This document shows, piece by piece, positions 10,943 through 24,749 of a DNA stretch of 64,000 bases; within the stretch, counting starts at the first letter, position 1; every line of letters begins with the position of its first letter. The position numbers and the translations under genes are program-made. Source of the DNA: Thelonectria olida (taxonomy: Eukaryota > Ascomycota > Sordariomycetes > Hypocreales > Nectriaceae). The stretch covers positions 1,674,001-1,738,000 of the forward strand of contig JAGPYM010000005.1 in the NCBI GenBank assembly GCA_020736575.1. Direction: 5' to 3'. Below the pieces are notes generated by a model. It did not search any database. It was not told where the DNA came from and worked only from the letters and a program-made list of their open reading frames with translations.

Positions 10943-13900
10943 ATTCGACTTCCGTCTGAAGATACCTTCAACATAGCGCTTGGAATGTTGAAGAGCTTAC
11001 CGATTTCTTGGCGGAGTATAGTGTGTCATGTGCGAAGGTGCTGTGAGTGCGAATATCCATCTGCCGGGACGGACGGAGTGAAGGCGTTGCAACCCGTCGG
11101 CCCTACTTCTGAACTCCATTGCTATGTTTGATGTGCTCGTGTCTTGGCACACGAGACAATATCATGATCTCGTCCAAGTTGAAACGCAATCCCGGCCCAA
11201 TTGATTGCTTGTTCTCTTTTGATTGCGTCTCGCCGATACCAAGACCAAGCTAGAGCTCGGTTATACTACAACGTAGCACCATGACGTGATGTCAAACAGC
11301 TAAGTGTTTCTCTCTCTCAAAAGAGAGAAGGGTAAACAGAGGACGAGCTCGATGGTACGGCCGAAGTTGCCAGGTGCATGCCATTCTCGTCCTCACGGCA
11401 ACCCTTGATCCTCGTCGTCTGTCCCCCCGATACAGTAACTACCGGGCACCGTGTCTAACCGATACATGGTCCTAATATTTCCGATGCTCACTCCTTCGCA
11501 ATCCCCTCTCGTTGCTTTTTCCTGGTGCCGAAATCCTCTGCAGACGTGAAGATCGCAAAACAGGGCGAATCACAGCGTCGAGACGGACTTGTATCCGGGT
11601 CTTGAGAGCCGGACATGGTGGGGTGGAGGATGGGGGCATGCGCGTGCCAGGGGTATATCACTTGAGCAGATAGTGGACAGTACGAAGCTGGGATGAAAAG
11701 GTACGTGGATATACTTTATGCGGTGCGGCGACAGAACAGTTAGTGTAAGGTGAGTAGGGGTCGATGGCTGGATGGTTTGGAAGGGGATGATGTGAGGAGG
11801 AGTCGGTTTCCGACGCGGATGTTGATATGCGCCGACGGAGAACCGGGCGATGTTATTCATTGCGGTTTATCTCTTTTTTTGCTCATGATTATTAGACTGT
11901 TCTTCTTTTGTTTGTTATTTGCTATTTTCTACTATGCGGCATCCGGAGCGGTGGTGCCGGCATTCGGGCAACGGCAGCAGTTGAGCTGAAACAGACTGAT
12001 GGCCTCCCGGCGGTCGGGCCATCCCCGAAGACGGAGCCGGAGGGCGGTCAAGCGACGGGGCGCTACAGCAAGGAGCCGCCTCACTTGTTTGTTACAGCTT
12101 CACGCTTCACAGTATCTTGATGGAAGGGGAATAATTAAGCGCCAGAACTTGGACATGGCTGCAGCTCATTACGTACAAAATCACCCGCAACACAGCTGCG
12201 CTTTCACTTGAGGGGATATATCCAGAAGCAACACCTCCAACCAGCCCTCAGAGCCCGGGCTGTATCCGGCTGCTGTTCGCCGCTTTTTGACGCCGGACCT
12301 GGGGCCCTCGATGCGCGGCCAAGGCCAAGTGGAGAAGCCAAGACGTTGCTGTTGACGACTCTTTGCTTCTTTGCGATTCTTCTCCGACAACAGGATCGAG
12401 AGGGAGGAGAAACGCCAAGAGACCAGAAAACAAGAATGAGAATGAAGCATTTGACGAGGGTTAAGCTTAAATGGTTTTACACTTCAATGGAGCCCAAATA
12501 TGAAGGATGCGAAGAGGCCTCGCGAGAGCTGTGGCCGATGACCACGGGGCTTCAACTCCGTGCTATCGCGTCTTTTATCAGTCCCGTGAGTCGACCTGGT
12601 TGATGGCAATTCGGACGCGTCAGAACCGATGGCAAACCCTCTGGTACTCGCCCGTGTCTCGCATGTACTTGGATTGCCATTGCGTTATTCTGGGCCCATG
12701 GTTGCCATACCAGGGAAACAGAATTGCTTGGCGGTTCTTGGCCATTGAGGCGAAGCGAATGGATGTTCAGAAAGCCAAGAAGAGAGCGTCACCGAGCGTG
12801 ATTGGTGATTGACCTCGTACCCGGCATCATGTGGTCTTATTTCTGGTCTCGGCCGGAATACAATACCGAATTGCGGTCTTGTTACTGGACGGCTTCTTAC
12901 GCGGAAGAAAGACTGGGGAGGGAGAGAGAGCACGTGGGGCCTGACGATGGCATCTTCTTTTGATGGTGGAATTGGGAGCACAAACACACACGCCTTTGTC
13001 CATGGTGTTTAGTGCATAGAGGTAGTTGAGGCTGATGTTGTTTCTAGAGTGAACATTCCATTCGCAATTAAATCATTGTTCATCATCGTTGTTATCACCA
13101 CCTTCATCCCAAACGACAACCTCGAAATCTCATCCTGTTGGTTTGGTTCATCCCCCGCCTGCTCTAGAGCCGCCCTCCACTCCACCCCTCCTCCTTCCTC
13201 CTCCATCATCCATGGAGCCCTCCCCCGCAATGTCTCTCTCTCCTTGGGTCACCCAGTGACACATTGCTCGCTGCTTGACTGGATTTCCTCTTGAACGGGT
13301 AAATTACCCATCAGAACATGTTCTACCCTTAAGTCGTGTTGAATTACTTAGTCCCCGTTTTCCCGTAGTCATTGAGCTGTCTCGTGAGCACATGAATACC
13401 AACTAATAGTCATCATGGATGACGACAACTGAACATCACCCACCCACAATCACGACTTGGCAACGCTTCCTTTCTTTGCTGTATCCATGTGAACCCGTGA
13501 CCGGAGAATAATTGATCATAACCTCCTCGATCGGTGCTGGCATCCCGTTTGGTCCATCCGCTGTGCGGCTTTGTTGAGAAACGGTACATTGAGTGACACG
13601 TCGGTACTTGGCTCTGCGTCTCCACGCGGATACACAGCCACCATTGGCAGACGTCGATGCGAGTCGCCCCAAGTCGCCGCATTGGCAAGGTTTGTCCTTT
13701 TTCTTCCTGCTGTCTGGGGGAAGCCTTCTTGGTTCCACTGAACCTAATCTTGACGGTCCCATCCTTGTGCGCTGTAGTAGTCGAAGTAGTGTTTGGTGTG
13801 TCATCGCATCGACTTGGTGCATCCAATACCAGGTGAAGCATGGAATCCATGTAACTTACTTCATGTACTGTGCTGTAGCAAACAGTCTACTCTAGTGGCG

Positions 13901-14638
13901 GCAACGGCGGGGGAAGCAAGGGATGCTTCCTAGGGCATGTGAGTTTGGAAGATGATTGTTAATGGTAGCAAACCGTTTGATGGAATCAGCGATACCAGAG
14001 ACCTGATAGCACCAAGAAATCAACATGTCCCTTGATATCAGCATGAACCACACAGCTGTCATGTGTGAAATGTCATGGAACCTGCTTATCCACTATCTCC
14101 TCCCTCAACCTTCAGCATCTTACCCCAGCGAAGGTAGGTAGATATGTAGGCAGGTATCTATTCCCAATGCGTGTGCCAAGAAGGTGGAATTGCTCAAGTG
14201 GAACTTGCAAGGGAAGGCGCGCGTGGCAACCCCGCTGCCGACTTCATTGCGCCTTCCCTCGATGAAGCCGCTCCGTACCTGCCCAACTACCCTCCACACA
14301 CGGGGGCCGGCACACATCTGTGTTCCCTCTTTCCTTCCCGGTCGTCTCTTATCATTTCGGGGTCCCGTCATCTCCACTTTGTCCGGCTTGCCTTCAAACA
14401 GAGGGAGGCAGTTGTGAGGGTACGTACGTAAATAAAAGCGCTGCCTCATCGTGGTTCCTTCTCGCTTTCTTCCTTTCCTCTTCTTTCCCAGGTCACTTAC
14501 ACCTACCCACCTTGTCCCTTCCCCATACCTACTTCATCACCTGTTGGTTGTGCTACCACATCCACAAGAACCTTTCTTTCCTATCACCTCCCTCATTCAG
14601 TCCCCCAGACATCTTTACCTGTGCCCAACACCCGTTCG
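10943..14638. other. intergenic region, 3.7 kb, upstream of the ENA ATPase gene
   Basis: No gene is supported. From about 14440 to 14638 the + strand is pyrimidine-rich, consistent with the ENA leader. GCCAAG, the core of the alkaline-pH factor PacC site (GCCARG), occurs at 14175-14180, and its complement at 13607-13612; such six-mers are expected by chance about once per kb, so this is only suggestive. Short GTAGGTAG-like repeats occur near 14133-14158. Open frames at 12208-12603 and 13413-13850 carry no recognisable motif. Confidence 0.5.
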
Positions 14639-17600
14639 ATGGGAGAAACCGAAGGTAACAGTACGAATGGTGCAGTTCACGCCAACGCCACTTCGGACTC
14701 GTCGACCATCGCCAGCTCCTCGGGCGGCCAGGACGACCAGCCACCTATAGCGGAACCCCCCGACTGTACCATCACCATAGAGAAATCTCAGCCTGCCTGT
14801 GCTCATCCTCATACCCTTTCGGCTCAGCGCGTCGCCGACGAGCTCAACACCGACCTTGACCATGGACTAAGCACCGAAGAGGCCGCTGCCCGCTTGGCTC
14901 GGGATGGCCCCAACTCCATCAAGGGCGCCAAGGGCGTCTCTCTCTGGGAGATATTTCTCCAGCAGGTTGCCAATGCCTTGACCGCCGTCCTCATCGCCGT
15001 GACAGCTCTGTCGTTTGCCATTCACGACTACATTGAGGGTGCCGTTGTTGCTGCCGTTATTGTCCTCAACATTGTTGTAGGGTATGTTCCGTTGCTACAC
15101 ACACGCACATGCACGCGGGCTGTCCCTAAAGACGCCTGTCGTGTCCTCTCCTTTCTCTTTTCTTTGCTACGCTTTATCATATCATGCTTTACAATATCTT
15201 GCTATACATATTCTGCGCATGCGCACCTTCTCCCTCTGCTTCCCGCTCCCGTTCGGTGACGCCTAGTGATTCGTGATGCAAAAGCCCCTTGAAAGGCCCA
15301 AGCCGAATCCCAAAGCTCCCAGCTTCTCCCATATACTCGCTCGACGCTAACATCCAAACCTCAGATTGATCCAGGACTACCGTGCCGAACAGACCATCCA
15401 GTCTCTCTATGCTCTGTCCACTCCCAAGTGCAAGGTTATCCGCGATGGACACAGTGAAACTGTCAAGGCTGAAACGCTGGTCAGAGGCGACATAGTCTCC
15501 CTCGCAACTGGCGACGTCGTCCCAGCCGATCTGCGCCTGGCCCAAGGTATAAACCTTTCCACCGATGAGGCTCTCCTCACTGGTGAATCTGTTGCCATCA
15601 GCAAGAGGCCCGACGCCATCTTTACGGACCTGGACATGCCCATTGGTGATCGAACCAACCTCGTCTACTCTGGGAGTTCGATTACCCGTGGCCGAGCTAC
15701 TGGAATCGTCATCTCAACCGGTATGGACACTGAGGTCGGCCAAATTGCCGAGCTTCTCCGCAAGACTAAGAATGACACCACCGGAAAGGGTCCTGTCGTC
15801 AAGTTCTTGTTCAAGGCTTATACTTCTGTCCGCAACATTCTCGGTCTCGAGGGCACTCCGCTCCAGGTAACTCTGAGCAAGTTTGCCCTCCTCCTATTCG
15901 CTTTTGCTATCCTTCTCGCCATCATCGTCTTTTCCGTCAGCAAGTGGGACATCGGTGACGAAGTCCTGCTCTACGGAATCTGTGTCGGTGTGGCTGTCAT
16001 TCCCGAGTCTCTACTTGCCGTCCTAACTCTGACCATGGCTGTCGCCACAAAGGCGATGGTCCGCGGCAACGTCATCGTCCGTCAAATGCCGTCTCTGGAA
16101 GCTGTTGGTGGTGTTACCAACATTTGCTCTGACAAGACCGGTACCTTGACCCAAGGACGAATGATCACCCGCAAGGTTTGGCTTCGTGGAAATCTCATGG
16201 GAAATGTTGAAGGTACTGCGAACCCCTATGATCCCGGCAGTGGCACTGTCACCTGGTCGGGAGACCTCGCGGGAAGCTGTTTGAACACCTTCCTCAACGT
16301 ACTTATACTATGCAACAACGCCACGGTCACAGACGGCAAGAAGGAGCCGGAAACTGACTCCAGCAGCGTCATCACCGCACCCGGAGATGCCGAATGGAAA
16401 GCCGTTGGCGAACCTACAGAAATTGCCCTCAAGGTCTTCGCTATGCGTTTCGGTCAGAGTAAAGCACCCGGTGATTCATTGGTTGCAGAGCATCCATTTG
16501 ACTCATCCTGCAAGCTCATGAGTGTGGTCTACGGCAATCATGTCGAAAAGACATATAGGGTTTACACCAAAGGAGCTGTTGAAGTTCTTTTGACTAAGCT
16601 CAACGAGACTGAAGACTTTAAGGCAGATATTTTAAGCAAGGCCGAGGAGCTTGCTGGTCAAGGCTTGCGAGTTCTTTGCATCGCGACCAAGACTATGGAC
16701 GGTAAGAGCGAGGATGCTCATGACCGTGTCAAGGTCGAAAACCAGCTCGAATTCGTTGGCCTCGCTGGTCTTTATGACCCTCCTCGTCCTGAGACCGCCG
16801 GTGCTGTTGCTCAATGCCGCGAGGCCGGCGTTACTGTGCACATGGTCACCGGCGACCATATCAAGACTGCCACTGCAATTGCGTACGAGGTCGGAATTTT
16901 GGCCCGTGACATGCCTCTCACCAAGAATACTGTCATGGCGGCCTCTGACTTTGGAAGTCTCTCCGATGAACAAATTGATGCTTTGGAGAGTCTACCCGTT
17001 GTTCTTGCAAGGTGCAGCCCTTTGACAAAGGTACGTATGATTGAGGCTTTGCATCGGCGCAAAGCCTTTTGTATCATGACTGGAGACGGAGTCAACGATT
17101 CTCCAGCTCTCAAGCAAGCCGACGTTGGTATCGCCATGGGAGATCGTGGCAGCGATGTTGCCAAAGAGGCCGCCGACATGGTCCTCACTGACGACAACTT
17201 TGCGTCTATCGTAACTGGTATCCAAGAGGGCCGGCGCCTCGCTGACAATATCCAGAAGGTACGTCATTTCTATTCTTGAGAGTTTTCAGCTACTAACTTT
17301 GTCCAGTTCTTACTTCACCTCCTCACATCCAATTTGGCCCAAGTCATTCTGCTTCTCATTGGCCTCAGCTTTAAGGATGTCAGCGGCATCGCCGTCTTTC
17401 CTCTGTCGCCTCTAGAAATTCTCTGGGCCAATCTTGTCACGTCTTCGCCTCTCGCTCTTGGCCTAGGTCTTGAGGAGGCTTCTCCTGACATCTTACGCCG
17501 ACCACCTCGCAGTTTGCGCTCCGGAGTTTTCACCAAGGACCTGGTTCGGGACCAGCTCATGTACGGAACCTTCATGGGCTCCCTCTGTCTTTGTGCATTC

Positions 17601-18065
17601 ATGCTGGTGAACTACGCAGCTTCTGGCAAGGGTTACCACGCTATGGTCGTGGGTTGCAATGAACCTGATGCCACTGGGTGCGATACTGTGTATCGTGCGC
17701 GAGCTACGACATTTGCCGTCTTGAGTTTCCTGTTGCTGGTCACGGCCTGGGAAGTGAAGCACTTCCATCGCAGTCTTTTCAACATGGATGAACGCTGGTC
17801 CGGTCCTTTCTCGGTCTTCAAGACCATCTATCACAATCGTTTCCTCTTTTGGGCTGTCATTGCTGGCTTCCTCGCCACCTTCCCTGTCATTTACATCCCC
17901 GTTCTCAACACTGAAGTGTTTAAGCACAAGGGTCTCACCTGGGAGTGGGGTGTAGTTGCCGGCTGCGTCGTGATGTACATTGGTCTTCTCGAAATCTGGA
18001 AGGCCATCAAGCGCAGCCTCGGCCTTGGAATCGACAAGCACCCGACCCTTGCGGGCCAAGTCTAA
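14639..18065 (+). CDS. ENA1: ENA-type (P-type IID) Na+/K+ efflux ATPase
   Basis: Exons 14639-15081, 15365-17258 and 17307-18065 give 1031 residues. Intron 1 is long for this window (283 nt, donor GTATGT); intron 2 is 48 nt with a CTAAC branch site. The ATG at 14639 is the first in frame. Visible hallmarks are the N-terminal cation-ATPase segment, the TGES actuator loop, membrane helix 4 with VAVIPESLLAV, the phosphorylation site ICSDKTGTLTQGRM (Asp about 404), MTGDGVNDSPALK in the P domain, and about six C-terminal membrane helices. Such pumps expel Na+ and K+ across the plasma membrane using ATP and matter in salt and alkaline stress; in other fungi they are induced through calcineurin and PacC. 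The symbol reflects the family; orthology to a particular ENA copy is not established. Confidence 0.93.
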
Positions 18066-21000
18066 GAATATCCTTGGTAGGGGTTTGACAGGTTTTTGGG
18101 ATATGTGCGTGGTCAGAATGTCTAGCTAGCATCAGTTATCCTTGGTATCCTATAGTCAATGTATCAGTTTCCTGTCACTTTGTTCTTTTCCATCATAATG
18201 CTCTAACGTGAAGTGAAAATTGCAATGTATCTCATGAAGAATCCAGGACCCGAGTCCCTTATACCTGAAGTTAGTGGCATATAGATATTTCGATCGCTTG
18301 TCTTGGTAGCAACCGGCTTTCCCAACAATGCACTACATCAATGAAACCACTGGTAGATGCCACTCGCCCTATATTATAGAAGCCCGAAACTGACCAAGGC
18401 CGAGATAAGTGAAGCCCTTGGTGTCAATGCCGTGGTCAGGCGCCTTTTCAGTTTGTTGATTCATAGCCGGTCGCGGGACAGCGCAAACGGCTGCGGGCAC
18501 TATCAACTTTTTGCTGTCCAAGGAGGTGGCGCCAGATTCCTTGTAGAAAACGAAAGAAATTCGGATGGAGGGGTGTGGCAATACAAGGGAAGTCCGACTG
18601 GGTGTTGCGCAGATGCGCATTTCGCAAATGTTTAGGTGGTTTGGTGCATGTTCGGATAGATGGCGGGTGTGGACCGTTCGCGGATTCGGGAGACATGTTG
18701 CTGCAGTTCTGCAGTCCTGCAGAGAGCGAAGAGGGGTTGAGGGGGTCCGTTCAGGGCAAATGCAGTATCACATGGGCGTGTGTGTATCTAATGCGGTGCA
18801 GTATGCAAGTCACTGCTGGCGCTTTGTCTTTGGGGGGGAGGTCGTTGGAGAGTTGCGTGGACTGCGCTCAAGGATCACGGGATGGAAGGCCTCATTTTGA
18901 TGCGAGTGGAAGACAGGGTGATGATAGATGAAGCTTCGGCAAAGTTCGGGCTTCGAAGGGATGCTGATAGTAACAATCGAGTGTAGGATTTCGTGGGCTT
19001 GCATGGGGGTGATGCAAGTCGCCGTGAAGAGCATTCTAAGACGCATGAGCATTGTAAGTTGCATGCGTCCGCATACTTGACAAACACGGAATTGAGGCTC
19101 CTATGTATTTCGCGCAAGTAGCATAGGACGTGGCTCTGCAAGCTCTGACTGCATCACTCAACTCGCATATAATGTGGTATTATTACTGCGACCTCATATG
19201 CGAGTACTGGTGTGAGGAGCCATGTCGTGATCAGCACGCCATAATTGCTCAGTGGGACTTAACGATTCTCTGTCTAGATAATGTTTTACAGGACACTTGA
19301 CTCGACAGGTCGGCACTTACCATAATTAGCGGTCCGTACACATTGTCGTCGTTTGGATAGTTCCACCCAGCTCAGGCTGATTAATGGTGATAGTGACTCG
19401 TGATAGCGGCTGCTGAGCGATTTGAAGTTGTGTATTAAGGAAACCTATAGCATGGAACGGCGAAGATAACGCTAGGGAAGGTATCATCATTGTTAGATGA
19501 CCCGTATCGCGGCTAAGTAGTTTGGACCTGGTTGTCTCGTAGCTGAAGAACACAACAAGTTCCCGCAAGTTTTGACGATGCAACCACATCAATGACCAGA
19601 GAGAAAGTCAAAATCAATATCAAACCAACTTTTAGGTATTAATGAGAGTTACTTTTATGCCAAAACACCGCCAAGTTATTATTCTATGATTGTCGATGTT
19701 GTGGAAGTTGAGCTTACGCGAGGAACAAGGATGCCAACCTGATGTCTTTCATCGTGAGCCATTCGCCACATCAAATGCGAGAGATTATCCAATACGACTC
19801 ACCAATGAGTATAAGATTAATATGGCTCGAGTCAGACGTAGGCTGCTTCGAAAGTCTCTCGAGAAATTCAAATGTTACTCGCTGACTAGATATTGTACCT
19901 TGAACATTATAGCTCCCGAGTCCCCATGTCTTCCTTCGTGAGACGTAAAGAGAGCTACCGCTTTTCAGTCATGAGCCTCCTCTTACATGTGTGAGTTCGT
20001 TTATTGTTCAGTTTTTATTATTGCTCGATCGGTCTTAGTATGGCAGTGTTGTTACAAGCTTGTTGCAGTGAAAGTGGTTTTCCCTTGTCCCTCGACAGGC
20101 TCTTCGTCGAAAAGAAGACGTGGGTATTTCGTATCAACTCGGGTGTATCGTGAAATAAACTGTGCAAGGCTGGGACAAGATTCTCGCTCAGTGGCTTCGA
20201 TCGACGCCGTGTGTTAGTTAGATATGGTGATCTCCTGGACGACACCCAGATTCGGGACGTTGGCTGATAGGGCGGATAACTAGTCAGAGACGTAAACGGC
20301 TTTGGTCCAAGGTTTCGAGGAGCCTTTGCACACCTTTGCAACTCCTGTTGGTTGGGGTAACACAGTCGTCGTACATGGCTGTGTCACACAACAGGCTGGC
20401 TAAACTAATAGAACCAAACCAGGACAATGGGTCAAGTCGAGCAAAGGGAGAAGAAAGTTGACAACTAAAAGAGATTCAATATGGCTCTTCCTCCTTTCAA
20501 TTAGTTAGATAGGAGCTGCATAATTGGCTCATCCTAACTGAGATAGGGGAAATTGTCTATCTTGCCAGGCTTCCAGACCACGCTTCGCACCCGTTGGACT
20601 CTTAACAACTCCCACATACCACGCAGCGATATCAAAAAGGAAACTGTTGAATAGATACTTATTGGAATCATAGATATTGTTGTCATTCAGCGAGTATTTC
20701 TTTATCAAACAAACGCATAAGTCCATGGTAGTGCGCTCGAGTTGGGCGAGAACCCTGATGGCCAACGGCCCAACGCGAACCTTGATGGTCAACCTTGATG
20801 TCCTCATTCTGGTCCGATCTGGGAATGCCCCCTCAACGCCAATCTGCTCACCTGCAACGGCCATGCTTCTCTCTGATGGCGTGGAGATCGCCGACAAAGG
20901 CGTTGCATCATGCCGCAAGCCACTAACTGGGCATGCAGCATGTACGGAGTAAGCGGCGTGCAGTCACTTACCGCCCCCTGATTTCTGAGGGAGGAAGGGA

Positions 21001-24000
21001 CAAGGGATCATGAGGCTGATACACCTGCCCATCGTGTTGGGCGTTGGTTCATCTGCGCGTCTCAAGGGCTGAGTATAAGAAAGAGCCGGCCGGCCTCCGT
21101 GTCGCTTGCTTCTTCCTGCAAGATTCAGTCTTCCCAACCAAGGCCGTCAACACCAATAAGTTTGCTTTGTCCTGCAGTAACGGCAAGTCACGATGGCTTC
21201 GCCTCTTCACTCACTCTAGATCGACTCGGCTGATTCGGCAGAGTCAACTCACATGTTCGTCTTCTCATATCTCGCGTCGAGTAGAGCTTTCAGCAACCTC
21301 TCAACACCACCGACTTGGTTATCAGAAACGACAGAAACCGATCGAGTCTCCAAAGCCATGTAAATATCGACCTCGAAACCAACTTCACGAAATCCCGACG
21401 AGCGAGTTCCGGCGAGGCACTCAGCCCTTTTCTTACTCTCAGACTCTGGCTGCCTTCTTGGTCATCGACTCTCTTCTCGACCAAGGATTCAGCTAAGCGA
21501 AGAGGGAGACGGAGACTGAAGAAAGACAACACAGCAATATCCCGCAGCTGAAGCTCACCGGTCCCGCCTTGTCCACGGTCCATGGCCCGTGGCCCCATTC
21601 CCACCGACGTCTTACTCCTAAAGTCTGACGATGCCTTGGATGAAGATTTTTCTTTTCTTCTTCACCGTCCCCACGACGGAAGCCCCCTGGAACTCGGTCT
21701 GGCCGGTCGGCGACTAACGGCACGGGATCCCTTTCTCTCATCCCACGCCGCCTTCATTTCCTTGCATTGGACACTGGGACGGACATGATCAGCTGAAGAC
21801 GAATGGTGCTCCGGGCTGGGGACGGTGTCGTGGGTCTGTTGGTGACGAGTTGTTGTAGACTGTGTGCGAATACAGCTGGGGCCCTTTGATGCTTCTGGGC
21901 ATGAGACATGACAAACAAGAACTGTCATGACGATCCCGCTGATGAAGATGATGATGTTGCTGCTGTTGATCCTGTATGAAGCTCACGGCACTAGGTTCCG
22001 AACAGAGGCAAGTAATACGATCAGCATGCCACATCAAGAAAGTCTAGACTGTCTCCTGCTATCCGTCATGGAGATGAGCCTGATGGCGATGTACTACCAG
22101 GCATGATCCTCTCTCGCCTTTATCGTGTCCGGTGGCGCTCGGCCAAGTCCAGGTAGGCTCATGATTCCCTTGGTTTCTTCTTGCTTCGAGCCCACTCGCT
22201 CCCAAGCCCATGACCCCCATGTTGAGCCCCTTGAGCATGGTCTTGTTTGTTTTGTTGTCGTTTGGCGCCCTTGCCGTCGTTGGCTCGACTTCACTTCTCA
22301 CGCCAGCCCCTTTGCCGATTCTCAGCGTCATGCCCCCGTCTTGCGGTCGTTCTGTTGTTTCCTAGTTTCCGAACTTTCTTCATCGACGTGGGTCACAAGC
22401 CCATCTTTTCCTTTTCACATATCAGGGTCAGCCATGCTGGCCTTTCGATTTCAAGCCTCCTCAGCGGCCGCACCCACGCTGAACAGTTCAATGAACGGTT
22501 CTCATGACTAAGGCCAAACCAGCGTAGTAGTCCTACATGCGTCCAACGTGGTGGTTGTGGCCCCGTCTCTCACCGGTACGTGAAGGCCAACAGCCAATGA
22601 GCCGTGCTGGATATGCTTCTACTTACGACACGGTACCACCATCAAGTACGTATGCGCGGGATGTATGCATGTGTACTTCGTACTTTCCTACTATTGCTCA
22701 GAGTCCTTCACTGGACCGACTCCTGAGAGGGAGCGGGTGGTGGCCCCATGCACTCGTCCCCGGTCCCCGTTTTCCCCATCTCACATTATCCCTCATAATC
22801 TGAGTCTCCGTTTTCCACTCTTTTTTCCTTTGTTGCCTCCGATGTTTCCTCCACTTCGGTCTATCCCACGGCGCCGTGGTCCTGGCTTTTTGATTCTCTT
22901 CAACAAGGATCATGTCCAGCCTACCACGTCTCCGTCATCATGGCCTAGTCTCCAGCTATTGTATCGGCGCTCTTGTGATCATGCCCGATGATCCACATGC
23001 CTCTATCTACTCCACCACCCATCAGAACGGCTCTCATGCTGCCCGCCTCCCGGCCTCCACCCGGCCGCTGTGCCGTGCAGCTCTCCGTTCAATGTCACTT
23101 CTGACATGCAGTTTGTACCCTCTTTCTCTTGGCTTTGCTCCTGTTGCCTCCGTTTCTTCTTCTTCGTCTTCTCCTACCTTGCACTCCTCCTCAACCGCGC
23201 TCTCTTTCATCAAGACCCATCCTATCCTCGTCTTACACGTTCGACCCGGTTTTGCCCCATGCATCCCATTAGTCCACGTACATATAGTACATGGCACGGC
23301 TGCGTGTCATGCCGGTGTGGGAACTACTCCGGCCGCTCGGGGTGTAATAAGGACGCCCCTCTCCCCTTCGGCTCCCCATGCCACCCCCCCAGCTCCGGCT
23401 CACCGGTGTGGATGACGGGGGGGTCACCACATAGCTCGGGCTCCGGCTCTGGCGGTTCCCTGTCCTGAGCATCGACAATTATGTTGTACCCCCACTCAAA
23501 AGGAGTGACGAGTTTCATCAAGCTGAAGTCTCAGGAACTGTCACGTTTCTGGCATTCGGAGTGACCTGAGAGTTTTTTGGCTTCACTCTAGATGTCCTCA
23601 AGGCTGGTGAGGATTTCCAATCCTTGCCAACTGCACATCTCGACGCGGCAGGCAACGCAATACAACAACGCACCTCTCTTGCCTTGGGCAATTGCTATCC
23701 TCCTCTCCAGATCCGTACTTTGCCGCTGTTTCACCTGTACACTTGCCGAGCACCCTCGCCATTGGCCATGGATTCGCATGGACCATTCGATTCTGTGACG
23801 ATAGCGCTGCGATGCAACACTCCCTCACGCCGTAGAACCTCTGACACCCCTCTAGCTCTATCATAACGCCTCGGTTTAAGGCCTCTGGCTGCCGTCTTTA
23901 TCGCATGGAGCTTGTTATCGGTTCGGCACGACTCGAGCTACCCGAGGGTGTTGAGCTAACTATCCAGTTACTGAGCTCCCTGGGTGTTCACGCTTAGTGT

Positions 24001-24331
24001 GGAGCGGGATAGTCTCCTGCCACGCCACATTAAGCCAGCCAATGACAGGTGTATCCAATCCGCTTTACACTGCCTGTATGCGGGGTGAAGCTCAGGGATG
24101 CCGCGTGACGTTGGAAGTCCTCTCGCCCTGGTTGGCCATCTCTGGATGTGAGTGTGAGACCCAGTATCGACGGGGAGAACGACATGCGTCGTTGGTGGAG
24201 CACACCCACTCGAGGCTACCCACGCCCAGCATACGATAATCCGTCGTCAGGCGACGGAACAAGTATAGAGATTGTCTTGTCGAGATGTAAGAAGCGTGGG
24301 ATGTTGAAGGGCTCGTGCAGTCTCGTTCAAG
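18066..24331. other. gene-poor region, 6.3 kb
   Basis: I see no protein gene I can support. From about 22240 to 23240 the + strand is markedly C/T-rich, as transcribed leaders are in this genome, but no convincing coding frame follows. The open frames at 21044-21496, 22912-23415 and 20529-20918 (minus) lack family motifs and have low-complexity or shadow-like composition. A TATAAG at 21075 or so precedes several very short ATG frames. A long non-coding transcript is possible but not shown. Confidence 0.4.
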
Positions 24332-24337
24332 TATAAG
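24332..24337 (+). promoter_or_regulatory. TATA box of the metallothionein gene
   Basis: TATAAG lies 131 bp before the ATG at 24463. It is followed by a G-poor, CA-rich leader from about 24375 to 24460 (repeated CAACAAC and CAACACAC words), which is typical of strongly expressed short fungal genes. The combination makes this a credible core promoter. Confidence 0.5.
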
Positions 24338-24462
24338 AAGGCGTCGACGTCGCCCTCCAAAATAGATTCTTTTCCTCATCACACAACAACATCTCAACTC
24401 AACAACAACCAACACACACTTACAAACACTTTCGAAGTTCATCTTCACCAACAACCATCAAC

Positions 24463-24749
24463 ATGTCTCCCTGGTGAGTCCTCAACACCGGCTCCTCCCT
24501 GTGTACCGTTGAGCCTCGAGCCTTCTCCAGAGCAATCTGGTATGAGCTCGACTCATCACTCAGTCGACCCGAAGGTCACCGATTCAACAGCTCCTTGACT
24601 AACATTGGATTCTTCAGCTCTTGCACCACCTGCTCCAACTCCTGCTCCGGCAGCTGCTCTAGCTGCTCTTGCTGCTCTGTGAGTGCCTTCCATCTTCTCT
24701 GATCTCGAGGTACACAACATGGCTAACACCGGGGATCAAACAGCACTAA
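24463..24749 (+). CDS. metallothionein-like cysteine-rich peptide, 25 aa, three exons
   Basis: Exons 24463-24473, 24618-24678 and 24744-24749 encode 25 residues. Introns of 144 nt and 65 nt both start GTGAGT, have CTAAC branch sites (24599-24603 and 24723-24727) and end in AG. The first splice rebuilds a Cys codon (TG|C), so the peptide opens MSPCSCTTC. There are eight cysteines at positions 4, 6, 9, 13, 17, 20, 22 and 23, separated mostly by Ser, and the last residue is His, encoded with the stop codon in a 6-nt final exon. Length, Cys spacing and Ser content resemble the small fungal copper/zinc metallothioneins such as Neurospora CuMT. The expected role is cytosolic binding of Cu or Zn. 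The TATA box and CA-rich leader suggest strong inducible expression. An alternative without the second intron would add a short tail ending at a TGA inside it. Confidence 0.75.

Noticed and set aside
13607..14180. PacC-like GCCAAG sites upstream of the ENA ATPase gene
   Set aside because: Two six-base matches in about 1 kb are what chance predicts, so I did not annotate them as sites.
20529..20952. Opposed frames of 129 and 91 codons
   Set aside because: Composition is partly coding-like, but there is no recognisable family, no introns to extend them, and each is the shadow of the other.
21044..21496. 150-codon frame after a TATAAG
   Set aside because: Low-complexity Ser/Arg content typical of leader DNA; no motif or homologue known to me.
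22912..23415. 167-codon Ser/Pro-rich frame
   Set aside because: It reflects a C/T-rich tract; such tracts give long stop-free frames by composition.
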